From positions 1 through 48,524 of the forward strand of contig CAIYDT010000060.1 in NCBI GenBank assembly GCA_903924985.1: a DNA stretch of 48,524 nt, read 5' to 3'. The translations under genes and the position numbers were made by a program. The DNA comes from an uncultured Acetobacteraceae bacterium. Its GTDB lineage: Bacteria > Pseudomonadota > Alphaproteobacteria > Acetobacterales > Acetobacteraceae. Below the pieces are notes generated by a model, which did no database searches, had not been told where the DNA came from, and saw only the letters and a list, made by a program, of their open reading frames with translations. How positions within the stretch are numbered: position 1 is the first letter of the stretch; every line of letters begins with the position of its first letter. Shown here in pieces: positions 17,002 to 26,646 of this stretch.

Positions 17002-17190
17002 CCGGCGACCGGAACGCCGTTCCGCCTGATCGGAATAGGTGCCAACCTGCTGGTGCCACGGTCCGAGGCGGATCAGGGGGATTTGGCCGGTACCGCAACC
17101 CCGAAGCGGGCAGCCGCGCAGGCGGCTATCGATTCACTCAGGGACTGTTTCGGAGTAACGGCGATTGGGCGGGGAAGATCGTTGCCCTAA
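17002..17190 (+). pseudogene. dinB: C-terminal remnant of DNA polymerase IV (dinB)
   Basis: The frame reads GTPFRLIGIGANLLV, then EADQGDLAGT and PKRAAAQAAIDSLRDCFG, ending AIGRGRSL before TAA. This matches the end of the little-finger domain of alphaproteobacterial DinB (pattern YRLIGVG..LV...EADPPDL...R...AIDxIRxxFG..AIxKGR.L). Only about 60 residues of some 360-400 are left, with no start codon or catalytic palm. The last four bases overlap the stop of eipB on the other strand. Confidence 0.65.
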
Positions 17191-18020
17191 CACCGTTTCG
17201 GTTGCGACAACAATTCCGTCATTTTCGCATCCATCACGAAATCGCCGAAATCCATCTGCATGTCGTCCGCCACGCCGTTTTCCCAATACCGCAGACCCAC
17301 CTGATAAGTCGGCGTGGTCGTGCCCGGCGCGCGGTCGAAGAATGCCAGCCGCACCCGAGCGCTGGGGAGCGACGTCAGGGCCGGGTAGGTGGTCTGGTGC
17401 GGCGGCTTCCAATCGACGATGGCGATGGAGCTGTCCTCCGCCCCATTTTCATCCGTGCCGTCGAACAGCGGCACGGCCATGAATTTTTTCCCCGCACGCG
17501 CCGCTTCCAAAATCGCCACCGTATGCGCAGTGGGGAAATACGTGCCAGCCGGCAGTGTCTTGGTCTGCTCGCGCGGCCGCACGTAATGCGCTTCCCCCGT
17601 TCCGCCGGCCGACACCAATGAGGCATCCCCGTCGGTCTGGCTAGTCACGGCGTTGTCGGTCATCTGCGTCATGTGGAAGCGGAACTTCAGCCCGTCCTTC
17701 GACTCCCATGTCGCGTAGTCCGACGACATCTGCACGTCCTGCCCGTCGGAGTTGGTGATGGTCATGCGTAGCTTCTGCCGCACCGCCCAGCCGTCGCAGG
17801 CGTCGATCACCTCATACCCCATGGTGCCGCGCGCGCCCACGATGTCGCTGCCGCTTTGCTCGGCGTTCGATGCCTTGGGGTTGAACGTCAAGGAATACAA
17901 CGCACGATGCGCCAGCAACTGCGCGCCGATCGGGTCGGCGGCTTTCGTGGGAGCGTTCGCCGCCCAACCAGACAACGGGGCGATCAGAAGCAAGGCTGCC
18001 AGCCCGGCGGGAAAGCGCAT
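17187..18020 (-). CDS. eipB: EipB-like periplasmic envelope-integrity protein (DUF1849)
   Basis: 277-residue protein with a signal peptide (MRFPAGLAALLLIAPLSGWA, cleavage near residue 21). The mature part matches DUF1849: LLAHRALYSLTF, GTMGYEVIDACDGWAVRQ, DENGAEDSSIAI and QVGLRYWENGVADDMQMDFG. EipB of Brucella is a periplasmic beta-spiral protein held by one disulfide between an early and the last Cys; here IDACDG and the C-terminal KRC supply the pair. Role: cell-envelope stability. It lies 87 bases downstream of aspS on the same strand. Confidence 0.9.
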   Translation of the reverse strand: MRFPAGLAALLLIAPLSGWAANAPTKAADPIGAQLLAHRALYSLTFNPKASNAEQSGSDIVGARGTMGYEVIDACDGWAVRQKLRMTITNSDGQDVQMSSDYATWESKDGLKFRFHMTQMTDNAVTSQTDGDASLVSAGGTGEAHYVRPREQTKTLPAGTYFPTAHTVAILEAARAGKKFMAVPLFDGTDENGAEDSSIAIVDWKPPHQTTYPALTSLPSARVRLAFFDRAPGTTTPTYQVGLRYWENGVADDMQMDFGDFVMDAKMTELLSQPKRC

Positions 18021-18107
18021 TGGGTCACTCCATCGGGCGGCCGGGAGGCGGCCCGCCGCATAGGTAGATAGGGACACGGCCGTCGCCGCGCCAGCATTCA
18101 AAGCGTT

Positions 18108-19904
18108 TTAACCGCCCGTCGCGCGCGGCCGGGGCGGCGGAATGTCGATCTTCAACGACAATTCCTTCAATCGCGCCGCCGTCACTTCCGCGGGAGCCCC
18201 CATCAGAAGGTCCTCGCCGCCCTGGTTCAGCGGGAACAGGATGACTTCGCGGATGTTCGGCTCATCGGCCAGCAGCATCACGATGCGGTCGATGCCGGGC
18301 GCGGAGCCACCGTGCGGCGGCGCGCCGTAGCGGAAGGCGTTCAGCATGCCGCCAAACCGGGCTTCGACGTCCGCGGCGGAATACCCGGCGATTTCGAACG
18401 CTCGGATCATGATGTCCGGGCGGTGGTTGCGGATGGCGCCGGATGATAGCTCGATACCATTGCACACAATGTCGTACTGGAACGCCTTGATCGTGAGCGG
18501 GTCCTGGGTGTTCAGCGCCTCCAGCTCGCCTTGCGGCATGCTGAACGGGTTGTGGCTGAAGTCGATCAGGCCCGTGTCCTCGTTCAGTTCGAACATCGGG
18601 AAGTCGGTCACCCAGCAGAAGCGGAATTCCCCCGATGCGATCAGGCCAAGCTCCTCGCCGAGGCGGGTGCGCACCTGCCCGGCGAATTTTGGGGCGGTGT
18701 CCTTATTCCCAGCCGCGAAGAACACGGCATCGCCTGGCTTCAGCCCAGCGGCCACGCGGATGGCCTCGGCGCGGTCGGCTTCCAGGTTGCGCGCGATGGG
18801 GCCTTTCGGGCCGTCGGCGTCGTAGACGATGTAGCCCAGCCCGCCGGCGCCCTCGGTCTTCGCCCAGTCGTTGAGCTTGTCGAAGAAGCTGCGCGGCTGC
18901 GACGCGGCGCTGGGCGCCGGGATGGCGCGCACCACCCCGCCCGACGCGGCGATGCGGGCAAACAGCCCGAAGCCCGATCCGGCAAACTGCTCGGTCACGT
19001 CGGCGATGCGGATGGGGTTACGCAGGTCGGGCTTGTCGGAGCCGAATTGCAGCATCGACTGGTCGTAGGGGATGCGCACGAAGGGCGGCTTGGACACGCC
19101 GCGCCCCTCGGCGAACTCCTCGAACACGCCGGCGATGACTGGTTCGATGGTGTTGAACACATCCTCCTGCGTGACGTAGCTCATCTCGAAATCGAGCTGG
19201 TAGAACTCGCCCGGCGACCGGTCCGCGCGGCTTGCTTCGTCGCGGAAGCACGGCGCGATCTGGAAGTAGCGGTCGAAGCCGGCCACCATCAGCAACTGCT
19301 TGAACTGCTGCGGCGCCTGCGGCAGGGCGTAGAACTTGCCGGGGTGGTTGCGCGCCGGCACCAGGAAGTCGCGCGCCCCCTCGGGGGAGGACGCCGTCAA
19401 GATCGGCGTTTGGTATTCCATGAACCCGGACTCGATCATCCGCCGCCGGATGGACGTGATGACGTTCGACCGCAGCATCATGTTCCGGTGCACCTTGTCG
19501 CGGCGCAGGTCGATGAAGCGGTAGCGCAGGCGGATGTCCTCGGGGAACTTCTCGTCGCCGGCCACCTGCATCGGCAGCACCTCGGCGGTGGATTGCACCA
19601 CCATGTCGCCGACCTTCAGCTCGATCTCCCCGGTCGGCAGCTTGGGGTTCACGGTGCCGGCTTCGCGCATCACGACGGTGCCGGTGACGGTGATCACGCT
19701 CTCCGGCCGCACCGCGTCGATGGCGCCAAACGCGGGGGAGCCAGCGGCGAACACGCACTGGGTGATGCCGTAATGGTCGCGCAGGTCGACGAACAGCAGT
19801 CCGCCATGGTCGCGCTTGGCATGCACCCAGCCGGACAATCGGGCGGGCTGGCCGGCGTCGGCGGCTCGCAAGGCGCCGTTGGTGTGGGTGCGGTAGGCGT
19901 GCAT
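18108..19904 (-). CDS. aspS: Aspartyl-tRNA synthetase
   Basis: 598-residue class IIb synthetase charging tRNA with aspartate. N-terminal OB-fold anticodon-binding domain ([20 protein letters not shown]), then the catalytic core with YRFIDLRRD, motif 2 ([20 protein letters not shown]) and motif 3 ([14 protein letters not shown]), separated by the bacterial GAD insertion. The start [12 protein letters not shown] is typical; an earlier in-frame start is not supported. Divergent from rnd across 109 bases. TTGACT at 19970-19965 on its strand is a possible -35. Confidence 0.97.
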   Translation of the reverse strand: MHAYRTHTNGALRAADAGQPARLSGWVHAKRDHGGLLFVDLRDHYGITQCVFAAGSPAFGAIDAVRPESVITVTGTVVMREAGTVNPKLPTGEIELKVGDMVVQSTAEVLPMQVAGDEKFPEDIRLRYRFIDLRRDKVHRNMMLRSNVITSIRRRMIESGFMEYQTPILTASSPEGARDFLVPARNHPGKFYALPQAPQQFKQLLMVAGFDRYFQIAPCFRDEASRADRSPGEFYQLDFEMSYVTQEDVFNTIEPVIAGVFEEFAEGRGVSKPPFVRIPYDQSMLQFGSDKPDLRNPIRIADVTEQFAGSGFGLFARIAASGGVVRAIPAPSAASQPRSFFDKLNDWAKTEGAGGLGYIVYDADGPKGPIARNLEADRAEAIRVAAGLKPGDAVFFAAGNKDTAPKFAGQVRTRLGEELGLIASGEFRFCWVTDFPMFELNEDTGLIDFSHNPFSMPQGELEALNTQDPLTIKAFQYDIVCNGIELSSGAIRNHRPDIMIRAFEIAGYSAADVEARFGGMLNAFRYGAPPHGGSAPGIDRIVMLLADEPNIREVILFPLNQGGEDLLMGAPAEVTAARLKELSLKIDIPPPRPRATGG

Positions 19905-20013
19905 TTCGGGGCGATATCCTGGTCTTTGGCGTGGGGCGGGACACAAGCCCCGGTCGGTTGGGCAAGTCAAGCTGATCCTATCGCGTTTGGCGCACATCCG
20001 TTAGAACCACCGC

Positions 20014-21201
20014 ATGCCTCCTTCGTCCCGCCCCGGCCACCCCCCCCCCGCCCTCATCACAACCACCGATGCCCTGGCCGCCTTGTGCCAGCGCCTACGC
20101 GTGGAAACCTTCGTCACCGTGGACACCGAGTTCATGCGGGAGCGCACCTACTGGCCCGAGCTGTGCGTGGTGCAGCTGGGCGGGGTGCACGAAACGGCGG
20201 TGATCGATGCATTGGCCGCCGGCCTGGACATGACCCCGATGCAGGAGTTGTTCGCAGACACCTCCGTCACCAAGGTGTTCCATGCCGCCCGCCAGGACAT
20301 CGAGATCTTCGTCCTCAAGTTCGGCGACGTGCCCCGGCCCATGTTCGACACCCAGGTGGCCGCCATGGTCGCCGGCTTCGGGGATCAGGTGGGGTATGAG
20401 GCGCTGGTGTCCGGCCTGACCGGCGGGGCCATCGACAAGACCCACCGCTTCAGCGACTGGGCCGCCCGCCCCTTGTCCGCCGCCCAGATTGCGTACGCCG
20501 CCGCCGACGTGACGCATTTGCGCGATGTGTACGAAGCCCTCTGCGCCCGCCTCGCCGCCGACAAGCGACTGGACTGGGTGAAGGAGGAAATGGCCGTCCT
20601 GCACGAGCCCTCCACCTATCGCGTCGACCCCGAAACAGCATTCGAGCGCCTGCGCCCCCGGTCCAACAACCGCCGCTTTCTCGGGCAGTTGCAAGCCCTG
20701 GCCGCATGGCGGGAGCGGGAGGCCCAGCGCGTCAACATCCCCCGCCAGCGCCTGGTGAAGGATGAGGCGCTGCTGGAAATCGCCGCCACCGCCCCGGCGA
20801 ATACCGAGGAACTCGCCCGCGCCCGGGGCATCACCAAAGGCTTCGCCGAGGGCAAGAGCGGCCAGGCCATGCTCGCGGTGATCGAAGCCGCTCGGTCTCT
20901 GCCCGAGGATTTATTGCCATTGCCTCCGGCGGCCCGCGACACACCCAAGCCGTCGGCGGCGCTGGTATCCCTGCTGAAAGTGCTCCTGGCCGCCAAATGC
21001 GAGCAGCACCACGTGGCGCCGAAGCTGGTCGCTAATTCCGATGATATCGACCGGCTGGCGGTCGAGGATCGGCCCGACGTACCGGCCATGCACGGCTGGC
21101 GCCTGGACGTCTACGGCAACGACGCCTTGGCGCTGAAGCGGGGGGAAATCGCGCTCGGGGTCGATGGGCGGCGAATTAAATTGATTTCGGTGGGGCGCTA
21201 G
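20014..21201 (+). CDS. rnd: Ribonuclease D
   Basis: 395-residue 3'-5' exoribonuclease for tRNA and small RNA 3' maturation. The DEDDy catalytic residues are in VDTEFMRERTYWP (D, E), FHAARQDIEI (D) and AYAAADVTHL (Y...D). The HRDC domain begins near residue 210 (NNRRFLGQLQALAAWRERE). The first dozen residues are Pro-rich and poorly conserved in character, so a later start is possible. Divergent pairing with aspS is common in alphaproteobacteria. Confidence 0.93.
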   Translation: MPPSSRPGHPPPALITTTDALAALCQRLRVETFVTVDTEFMRERTYWPELCVVQLGGVHETAVIDALAAGLDMTPMQELFADTSVTKVFHAARQDIEIFVLKFGDVPRPMFDTQVAAMVAGFGDQVGYEALVSGLTGGAIDKTHRFSDWAARPLSAAQIAYAAADVTHLRDVYEALCARLAADKRLDWVKEEMAVLHEPSTYRVDPETAFERLRPRSNNRRFLGQLQALAAWREREAQRVNIPRQRLVKDEALLEIAATAPANTEELARARGITKGFAEGKSGQAMLAVIEAARSLPEDLLPLPPAARDTPKPSAALVSLLKVLLAAKCEQHHVAPKLVANSDDIDRLAVEDRPDVPAMHGWRLDVYGNDALALKRGEIALGVDGRRIKLISVGR

Positions 21202-21257
21202 TAGCCGTCATTTAACGACGGTTGTGGCGGCTTCGGGCGTGGTCGCGCCGACGCTGC

Positions 21258-21352
21258 TTACGAGGACATCCCCTTCACGCACTGGAATTCGATGGAGTGA
21301 TCGTCGGGGTTCGAACGACCGAGGCCGACCGCGATGTTGCGCCCGACGCCCC
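21258..21352 (-). pseudogene. C-terminal fragment resembling a VOC (glyoxalase-fold) protein
   Basis: Directly after the SDR stop the minus strand reads GVGRNIAVGLGRSNPDDHSI then EFQCVKGMSS and TAA. This looks like the end of a vicinal-oxygen-chelate domain (pattern G.G.NIA..DPDGH.IEFQ). Third codon positions are strongly G/C, as in real genes here. The first part of the gene is missing. Short, so the assignment is tentative. Confidence 0.4.
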
Positions 21353-22267
21353 CTAAACCGGATCCCAATTGAAACACTCCTCGGACGTATCCAACGGCAT
21401 AAACCCCGTCTTCAACGCCGGCCCGGCGATCGCGGCGATGCTCTCCGGCGTCCACCCCTCCGCTCGATGCACCACCCTTATCGGCCTCGGAGAACTGAAC
21501 AAGTAAATCTCATGCATCCGTGTCCCGAACACCTGCCCTGTCACGTCCCTCGCCGCATCGGAACACAGATAAACCGCCAGCGGTGCGTTCTTGTCCGGCG
21601 TCATCTTCTGCAACTTCTCCACCGCCGCCTTCTGCTCGGGGGTCGTGGTCGGAATCGACGACGTCATCCGGCTCCAGGCCCAAGGCGACAAACAATTCGA
21701 CCGCACATTATACCGAGCCATATCCAGCGCGATGGATTTCGACAAAGCGGTAATGCCCAGCTTGGCAGCGGCATAATTCGCCTGCCCCACATTCCCGATC
21801 AACCCGGATGTGGAGGTGATATGCACGAAGGCCCCGCTCTCCTGCTTGCGGTAGTGCTCCGCCGCCGCGCGCGAGACAAAGAACGACCCATTCAAATGCA
21901 CGGAAATCACCGACAGCCAATCGTCCTCGGTCATGCGATGGAAAATCCCATCCCGCAGAATGCCGGCGTTGTTCACCACCGCATCGATGCGCCCGTAATG
22001 ATCGAGCGCGGCCTGGATAATCTTCTGCGCGCTGCCCCAGGCGGCGACGGACTCGGTGCATACCTCGGCCGCCCCGCCGCGCTGCTCAATCAGCGCCTTG
22101 GTCTGCTCCGCGGGGCTGGACGACCCGCCGGCGCCGGACAGCGACGCGCCGATATCGGCGACGATCACCTTCGCCCCCGCCGCGGCCATCATCAAGGCGA
22201 TCTCCCGCCCGACCCCGCCGCCGGAGCCCGTCACGACCACAACCTTGCCGTCCATCATGCCAGCCAC
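21353..22267 (-). CDS. SDR family oxidoreductase, 3-hydroxyacyl-type
   Basis: 304-residue short-chain dehydrogenase with VVVTGSGGGVGREIAL (NAD site), NNAGILRD, an active-site Ser in ITSTSG and YAAAKLG (Tyr-Lys). The length and the C-terminal tail EECFNWDPV are those of SDRs related to the hydroxyacyl-CoA dehydrogenase module of multifunctional enzymes. A GTG at 22267 is chosen because GGGAG lies eight bases before it; ATGs at 22258 and 22255 are 9 and 12 bases further in. Divergent from the acyl-CoA ligase 59 bases away, which suggests joint use in fatty or aryl acid catabolism. Confidence 0.85.
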   Translation of the reverse strand: MAGMMDGKVVVVTGSGGGVGREIALMMAAAGAKVIVADIGASLSGAGGSSSPAEQTKALIEQRGGAAEVCTESVAAWGSAQKIIQAALDHYGRIDAVVNNAGILRDGIFHRMTEDDWLSVISVHLNGSFFVSRAAAEHYRKQESGAFVHITSTSGLIGNVGQANYAAAKLGITALSKSIALDMARYNVRSNCLSPWAWSRMTSSIPTTTPEQKAAVEKLQKMTPDKNAPLAVYLCSDAARDVTGQVFGTRMHEIYLFSSPRPIRVVHRAEGWTPESIAAIAGPALKTGFMPLDTSEECFNWDPV

Positions 22268-22326
22268 GTTTGCATCTCCCTCGCTGTCCCCCCAAGAATG
22301 CCCCGCAACATCCGCGGCGTCGAGAC

Positions 22327-23904
22327 ATGCTCGGTTTGAATCAGGATTACCCGCTAACGCTCCCCACCGTGCTGACGCACGGTGCGGCGAACTTTGGTGC
22401 GACGGAGATCGTGTCCCACGGCCACAACGAAACCGTCCGCACGAACTATGCCGAAATCGCCGCACGCGTTCGTCGGCTGGCGTCGCAACTCCATCAAGAG
22501 ATGTACGGCTCCCTCGCCTGGAACACACACCGCCATTTGGAGCTGTTCTACGGCATCACCGGTACCGGCGCCGTGCTCCACACCGCCAACCCGAGGCTAC
22601 CGCCCGCCCAGATCGCCTACACCATCAACTTCGCTGGCTACCGCACGCTGTTCATCGACCTGGACACGCTCCCGCTGGCCGAGTCCCTGTTGTCCCAGCT
22701 CACACACGTCGAAGAGTTCGTCATCATGGCGCCCCGCGACGACATGCCCGCCACCACCCTGCCCAACGTCGTCAACTACGAGGACCTGATCGCCCCAGGG
22801 GACCCCGACTACGCCTGGCCCGACCTGGATGAAAAAACCGCCGCCCTGTTGTGCTTCACGTCCGGGACCACCGGCCAGCCGAAGGGGGCGCTGTATAGCC
22901 ACCGAGGCACTGTCCTGAACGCCCTGTCCGCCGGCGGCGGCAACGGCTGGGGGCTGAACGCCGACGACGCCATCCTCGCCGTCCCCGGCTTCTTCCACTG
23001 CAACGGCTGGGCCATCCCGTTCTTCGGCCCGATGTATGGCGCGAAACTGGTGCTCCCCGGCCGCGGCGCCGACACAGCGTTTCTGCACCGACTGATCGTC
23101 TCCGAAAACATCACCGTCGGCCCCGGAGTCCCCACCATCTGGCTCGGCATGCTCGAACACTGCCGGGAGACGGGGCAGGGGCTCGGCCGCCTGGACCGCC
23201 TGTTCTCCGGCGGCACCGCGCCCCCCGCCGCGATGATGGAGGCCTACCTAAAAGACTACGGCGTCCGCACCATCCACGGCTGGGGCATGACGGAAACCAC
23301 ATCGGGCTCCACCATGTCTTTCGCACAAAACGACCTTGCCGCGATGCGCACCCAGGGTAAACCGCTCTACGGCAATGAAATACGCATCGTAGACGAAACG
23401 GGTAAGCCCGCGCCCCAAGACGGCAAGACGCCCGGATTGCTCCAGGTCCGAGGCCACTGGGTCGCCGCCGCATACTACAAACGCCCGGAGGTGGAATTCC
23501 AGACCCCAGACGGCTGGATGGGAACCGGCGACATCGCCGCCATCGACCCCGACAACACCCTGCATCTGCTGGACCGAGCCAAGGACATGGTGAAATCCGG
23601 GGGCGAATGGATCAGCAGCCAGGCCCTGGAGGAAGCTGCCCTTTGCCACCCCGCGGTGCTGGAGGCCGCCGTGCTGGCCATCCCCCACCCGAAATGGCAG
23701 GAGCGGCCGTTCTTGGTGGTCGTTCCGCGTCCGGGCGCCAACCCCACGGACGACAATCTGCGCGCGCATCTGTCGGAGCTCGTCCCGAAATGGTGGCTGC
23801 CGGACTCGATCGCGTTCGTGGACGAACTGCCGCACGGGCCGACGGGAAAGCTGGCCAAGAACGTGCTGCGGAGTTGGCTCGCGGATGGCAGGTTGGTTCC
23901 GTAA
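22327..23904 (+). CDS. AMP-dependent acyl-CoA ligase
   Basis: 525-residue ANL-superfamily enzyme activating a carboxylate to its CoA thioester through an acyl-adenylate. Motifs: FTSGTTGQPKGALYSH (P-loop), GWGMTETTSG (A5), GTGDIAAID (A7), DRAKDMVKSGGEWISS (A8) and the catalytic Lys in GPTGKLAKN (A10). SLAWNTHRHLELFYG and CHTLNPRL-like AVLHTANPRL place it among medium/long-chain fatty-acid CoA ligases. The segment RRLASQLHQEMYGSLAWN appears about six residues shorter than usual. Convergent with the GMC gene. Confidence 0.9.
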   Translation: MLGLNQDYPLTLPTVLTHGAANFGATEIVSHGHNETVRTNYAEIAARVRRLASQLHQEMYGSLAWNTHRHLELFYGITGTGAVLHTANPRLPPAQIAYTINFAGYRTLFIDLDTLPLAESLLSQLTHVEEFVIMAPRDDMPATTLPNVVNYEDLIAPGDPDYAWPDLDEKTAALLCFTSGTTGQPKGALYSHRGTVLNALSAGGGNGWGLNADDAILAVPGFFHCNGWAIPFFGPMYGAKLVLPGRGADTAFLHRLIVSENITVGPGVPTIWLGMLEHCRETGQGLGRLDRLFSGGTAPPAAMMEAYLKDYGVRTIHGWGMTETTSGSTMSFAQNDLAAMRTQGKPLYGNEIRIVDETGKPAPQDGKTPGLLQVRGHWVAAAYYKRPEVEFQTPDGWMGTGDIAAIDPDNTLHLLDRAKDMVKSGGEWISSQALEEAALCHPAVLEAAVLAIPHPKWQERPFLVVVPRPGANPTDDNLRAHLSELVPKWWLPDSIAFVDELPHGPTGKLAKNVLRSWLADGRLVP

Positions 23905-23932
23905 CGATATCGTGCGGCAAAAATCACGCCCC

Positions 23933-25576
23933 CTACGCGGGAATTCCCTCCACCGGTGCCAGCGGCGCCCGCCCCCGGATCATGTCCGACGCTTTCTCCG
24001 CGATCATCATCGTGGAACTGTAAGTATTCGCCGAGGGCATGTTCGGCATGATGGAGGCATCCACCACCCGCAGCCCTTGTAGCCCGTGCACCTTCAATTC
24101 GTCGCTGACGACCGAGGTTTTGTCGGACGCTGGTCCCATGCGGGCGGTCCCGATCAGATGGTAGGACGTCGATCCGTACTGCCGAGCATAATCCAGCCAC
24201 TCGTCGTCGGTGTGCACGTTGGGGCCGGGCAGTTCGTCCTTGTCGAAGAATTCTGCCAGCGCGCCGGTGTGCAACAACTGCCGCGCCAGCCGCATGCCGC
24301 GCGCCATGACACGCTGGTCGATCGGATCCTTCAGGTAGTTGGGCTGGATAATCGGATCCTCGAACACATCGGTGGAACGCGCCCGCACGTAGCCGATGCT
24401 CTCCGGCCGGTGTTGCCAGACGCCGCAGGTCATGCCGGGGTAGTCGTCGAGCAGCCCCACGAAACCCTGCTTGTAGCTGGCGGGGCTGAACACGCCCTGG
24501 ATGTCGGGTTGCCGCATCGTGTCCTCGGTCTTCCAGAACCAGTGCACAATCGACGGACTGGTCGCGAGGATCGACGGTTTCCCCAGCGCCCATCGCGCGA
24601 TTTGCCCCATCAGGCCGAAGCCGTGCGACATTTCGTTCATTGTCCGGATGTTCTTCACGCGCGCCACGATGCGGGCATTGTAATGGTCCCGGAAATTTTC
24701 CCCGACAGGTAAATCGGCGACCACGGGCACGCCGAGGTCACCCAGCAGCCAGGCCGGCCCGACGCCGGAGATTTGCAGCAGCCGGGCAGTGTTGGCGGTG
24801 CCGGCGGAGACGATCACTTCGCGGCGGGCGAACACCTGGTGGCGGGTCGTACGGTCGCGATCATCGATGTATTCGACACCGATGGCCTTGGTGCCCTCAA
24901 ACAGAATACGGGCCGCTCTTGCATCGGTGCGAACGTCCAGGCGCCCGGTCGCTCGGGCGGGATGCAGGAAGACGCGGGCGGCGGAATGTCGAAAACCGCG
25001 GTTGATCAGCCGTTGGAAGTAGCCGACACCGGCCTGGTTATCGCCGGAGTTGTAGTCCTGGCAACGGGGGATGCCGAGTTCGCCGGCACCCTCGATAAAC
25101 GCCTCGCAGATCGGGTGCATCCAGTCGTTGTCGGTGACGGGGAGGCTGCCGGAGCGCCCATGGATGCGGTCGTCGCCGACGCCCACCCGGCGCTCGCCGC
25201 GCTTGAAGTAGGGGAGAATATCCACGTAGCCCCAGCCGCGATTGCCGCGCTGCGCCCAGTGGTCGAAATCCTCCCGCTGGCCGCGATTGTAGATCATGCC
25301 GTTGATCGAGCTCGACCCGCCCAGCGTGCGGCCCTGGGTGGTGGGGATGCGGCGGCCGTTGGTGCCCTCGCCTGGTTCCGTTTGGAACTGCCAGGTGTAT
25401 GCGGGGTTGAACAGCATCTTGATGAAGCCGGCGGGGATGTGAATGAACGGGTGCCGGTCGGGCGGGCCGCATTCCAGGGTACACACGGTGTTGCCCGGTT
25501 CCTCCGTGAGGCGGTTGCTGAGCACCGACCCAGCCGCGCCGCTACCAATAATTACGTAATCGAAGGTATCCGCCAT
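23933..25576 (-). CDS. GMC-family FAD oxidoreductase (choline/alcohol dehydrogenase-like)
   Basis: 547-residue flavoprotein of the glucose-methanol-choline family oxidising an alcohol to an aldehyde. It has DYVIIGSGAAGSVLSNRL (FAD beta-alpha-beta), the GMC signature GRTLGGSSSINGMIY, and the C-terminal active site with the catalytic His in YHLIGTARMG and the second site in SANTYSS. Closest in style to choline dehydrogenase BetA and polyethylene-glycol dehydrogenases; no betaine-pathway partner is nearby, so choline is not assured. The ATG at 25576 starts directly at the FAD domain. Confidence 0.9.
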   Translation of the reverse strand: MADTFDYVIIGSGAAGSVLSNRLTEEPGNTVCTLECGPPDRHPFIHIPAGFIKMLFNPAYTWQFQTEPGEGTNGRRIPTTQGRTLGGSSSINGMIYNRGQREDFDHWAQRGNRGWGYVDILPYFKRGERRVGVGDDRIHGRSGSLPVTDNDWMHPICEAFIEGAGELGIPRCQDYNSGDNQAGVGYFQRLINRGFRHSAARVFLHPARATGRLDVRTDARAARILFEGTKAIGVEYIDDRDRTTRHQVFARREVIVSAGTANTARLLQISGVGPAWLLGDLGVPVVADLPVGENFRDHYNARIVARVKNIRTMNEMSHGFGLMGQIARWALGKPSILATSPSIVHWFWKTEDTMRQPDIQGVFSPASYKQGFVGLLDDYPGMTCGVWQHRPESIGYVRARSTDVFEDPIIQPNYLKDPIDQRVMARGMRLARQLLHTGALAEFFDKDELPGPNVHTDDEWLDYARQYGSTSYHLIGTARMGPASDKTSVVSDELKVHGLQGLRVVDASIMPNMPSANTYSSTMMIAEKASDMIRGRAPLAPVEGIPA

Positions 25577-25664
25577 CTGCTTCCCGCCGTTTGCTTTGCT
25601 GCCGGGTTCCATCCTAAGCTTGGGGCAACCAACGTCCAAGCCATGTCCTGCCGGGAGCTACCGC

Positions 25665-26081
25665 ATGGAATACGTCTGCGACGCCCCCAAAGACCGCACC
25701 TGGTTCCGCCTGATGTCGGAAGGCGAGGCGATCGCCGAGTCCCTGACGATGCACCACGCGGTCGAAAAGCACTACCGCCGCGAACGCGAGCGTGCCATCG
25801 ACGCCTACCAACCCGCCACCACCGTCTTCATCGAGCAGGACATCGGCAAGGAAGCCTATATCCAGCGCGTCATGCCGATCTTCCTTACCCTGCGCGATCA
25901 GGACGGGATGGCGCTGGTCACCGCCATGTTGCCCCCGAAAGGCCGGCCGGAGGGCACCTGCATTGTCGTCGGCCGCGGCAACGCCGACCCCTACCCCGAT
26001 CATGGCGACGCGATCGAGACGCTGGGCCGGCATTTCGGCATGACCCTCGACCGGCACCGCTGTTTTCCCTATCGTCGCTAA
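25665..26081 (+). CDS. Hypothetical protein paired with cupin gene
   Basis: 138-residue soluble protein without a recognised domain. It starts MEYVCDAPKDRTWFRL and has SLTMHHAVEKHYRRE, TTVFIEQDIGKEAYIQRVMP, TAMLPPKGRPEGTCIVVGRG and a C-terminal GRHFGMTLDRHRCFPY. A CGGGAG ribosome site precedes the chosen ATG. It is 25 bases upstream of the cupin gene and likely co-transcribed with it and the flavoprotein. Divergent from the GMC gene. Seems to be a conserved accessory protein; function unknown. Confidence 0.75.
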   Translation: MEYVCDAPKDRTWFRLMSEGEAIAESLTMHHAVEKHYRRERERAIDAYQPATTVFIEQDIGKEAYIQRVMPIFLTLRDQDGMALVTAMLPPKGRPEGTCIVVGRGNADPYPDHGDAIETLGRHFGMTLDRHRCFPYRR

Positions 26082-26106
26082 TATCCGGAAGAAGGAGACG
26101 CCTCCA

Positions 26107-26631
26107 ATGACCATCACGATCGAACAATTCGCGGCCGACTGCCACGCTGCGCTGAAGGACAATCCCGGCCCGCCGGGCCGCGAGAAGATCCGCGACCTCA
26201 CCAGGCAGGCGCTGGCCGACCCGCGGTTTATCGAGACCTACATCCCGGTGGGAACGCCTGAGCGGCATGTTCTGTACGAGGACGCGGAATTCGGCTTTAC
26301 CATTCTGGCGCACGGGTACACCGGCCCGAAGGGCAGCAATCCGCACGATCACGGTCCGTCCTGGGCGATTTACGGCCAGGCTGCCGGCGAGACGATCATG
26401 ACCGCCTGGGACTGCGTGGCGCGCCCGACCGAAACCGAGCCGGGCAAGGCCAAGTTCAACCACAACTATGTCATGAAGGTCGGCGACGCCTATCTGTACG
26501 AGATCGGCGTGCTGCACTCCCCCGAGCGCAAGGCCGCGACCCGGCTGTTGCGGATCGAGGGGCTGAACATGGCGAAGATCCAGCGCCGGCCTTACCATGA
26601 CGTGGATCGCGCTGCCGCCGCGGCGGAATAA
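26107..26631 (+). CDS. Cupin, cysteine-dioxygenase-like protein
   Basis: 174-residue double-stranded beta-helix protein. The metal-binding cupin 1 motif is in HGYTGPKGSNPHDHGPSWAI (HxH) with a following Glu (AAGETIMTAWD), and the late His is in EIGVLHSPERK. The arrangement resembles cysteine dioxygenase and related thiol dioxygenases or the predicted metal-dependent enzymes of COG5553. An AAGAAGGAGA ribosome site precedes it. Located between the hypothetical gene and the flavoprotein gene; the real substrate is open. Confidence 0.8.
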   Translation: MTITIEQFAADCHAALKDNPGPPGREKIRDLTRQALADPRFIETYIPVGTPERHVLYEDAEFGFTILAHGYTGPKGSNPHDHGPSWAIYGQAAGETIMTAWDCVARPTETEPGKAKFNHNYVMKVGDAYLYEIGVLHSPERKAATRLLRIEGLNMAKIQRRPYHDVDRAAAAAE

Positions 26632-26646
26632 CCCGAGCATCGCCTT

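Noticed and set aside
18531-20399. 622-codon plus-strand frame opposite aspS
   Set aside because: Shadow of aspS and rnd; both real genes have full diagnostic motifs.
21270-21330. GGTTCGAAC as a tRNA T-loop
   Set aside because: No acceptor, D or anticodon arm can be built around it; the bases are better explained as codons of the VOC-like fragment.
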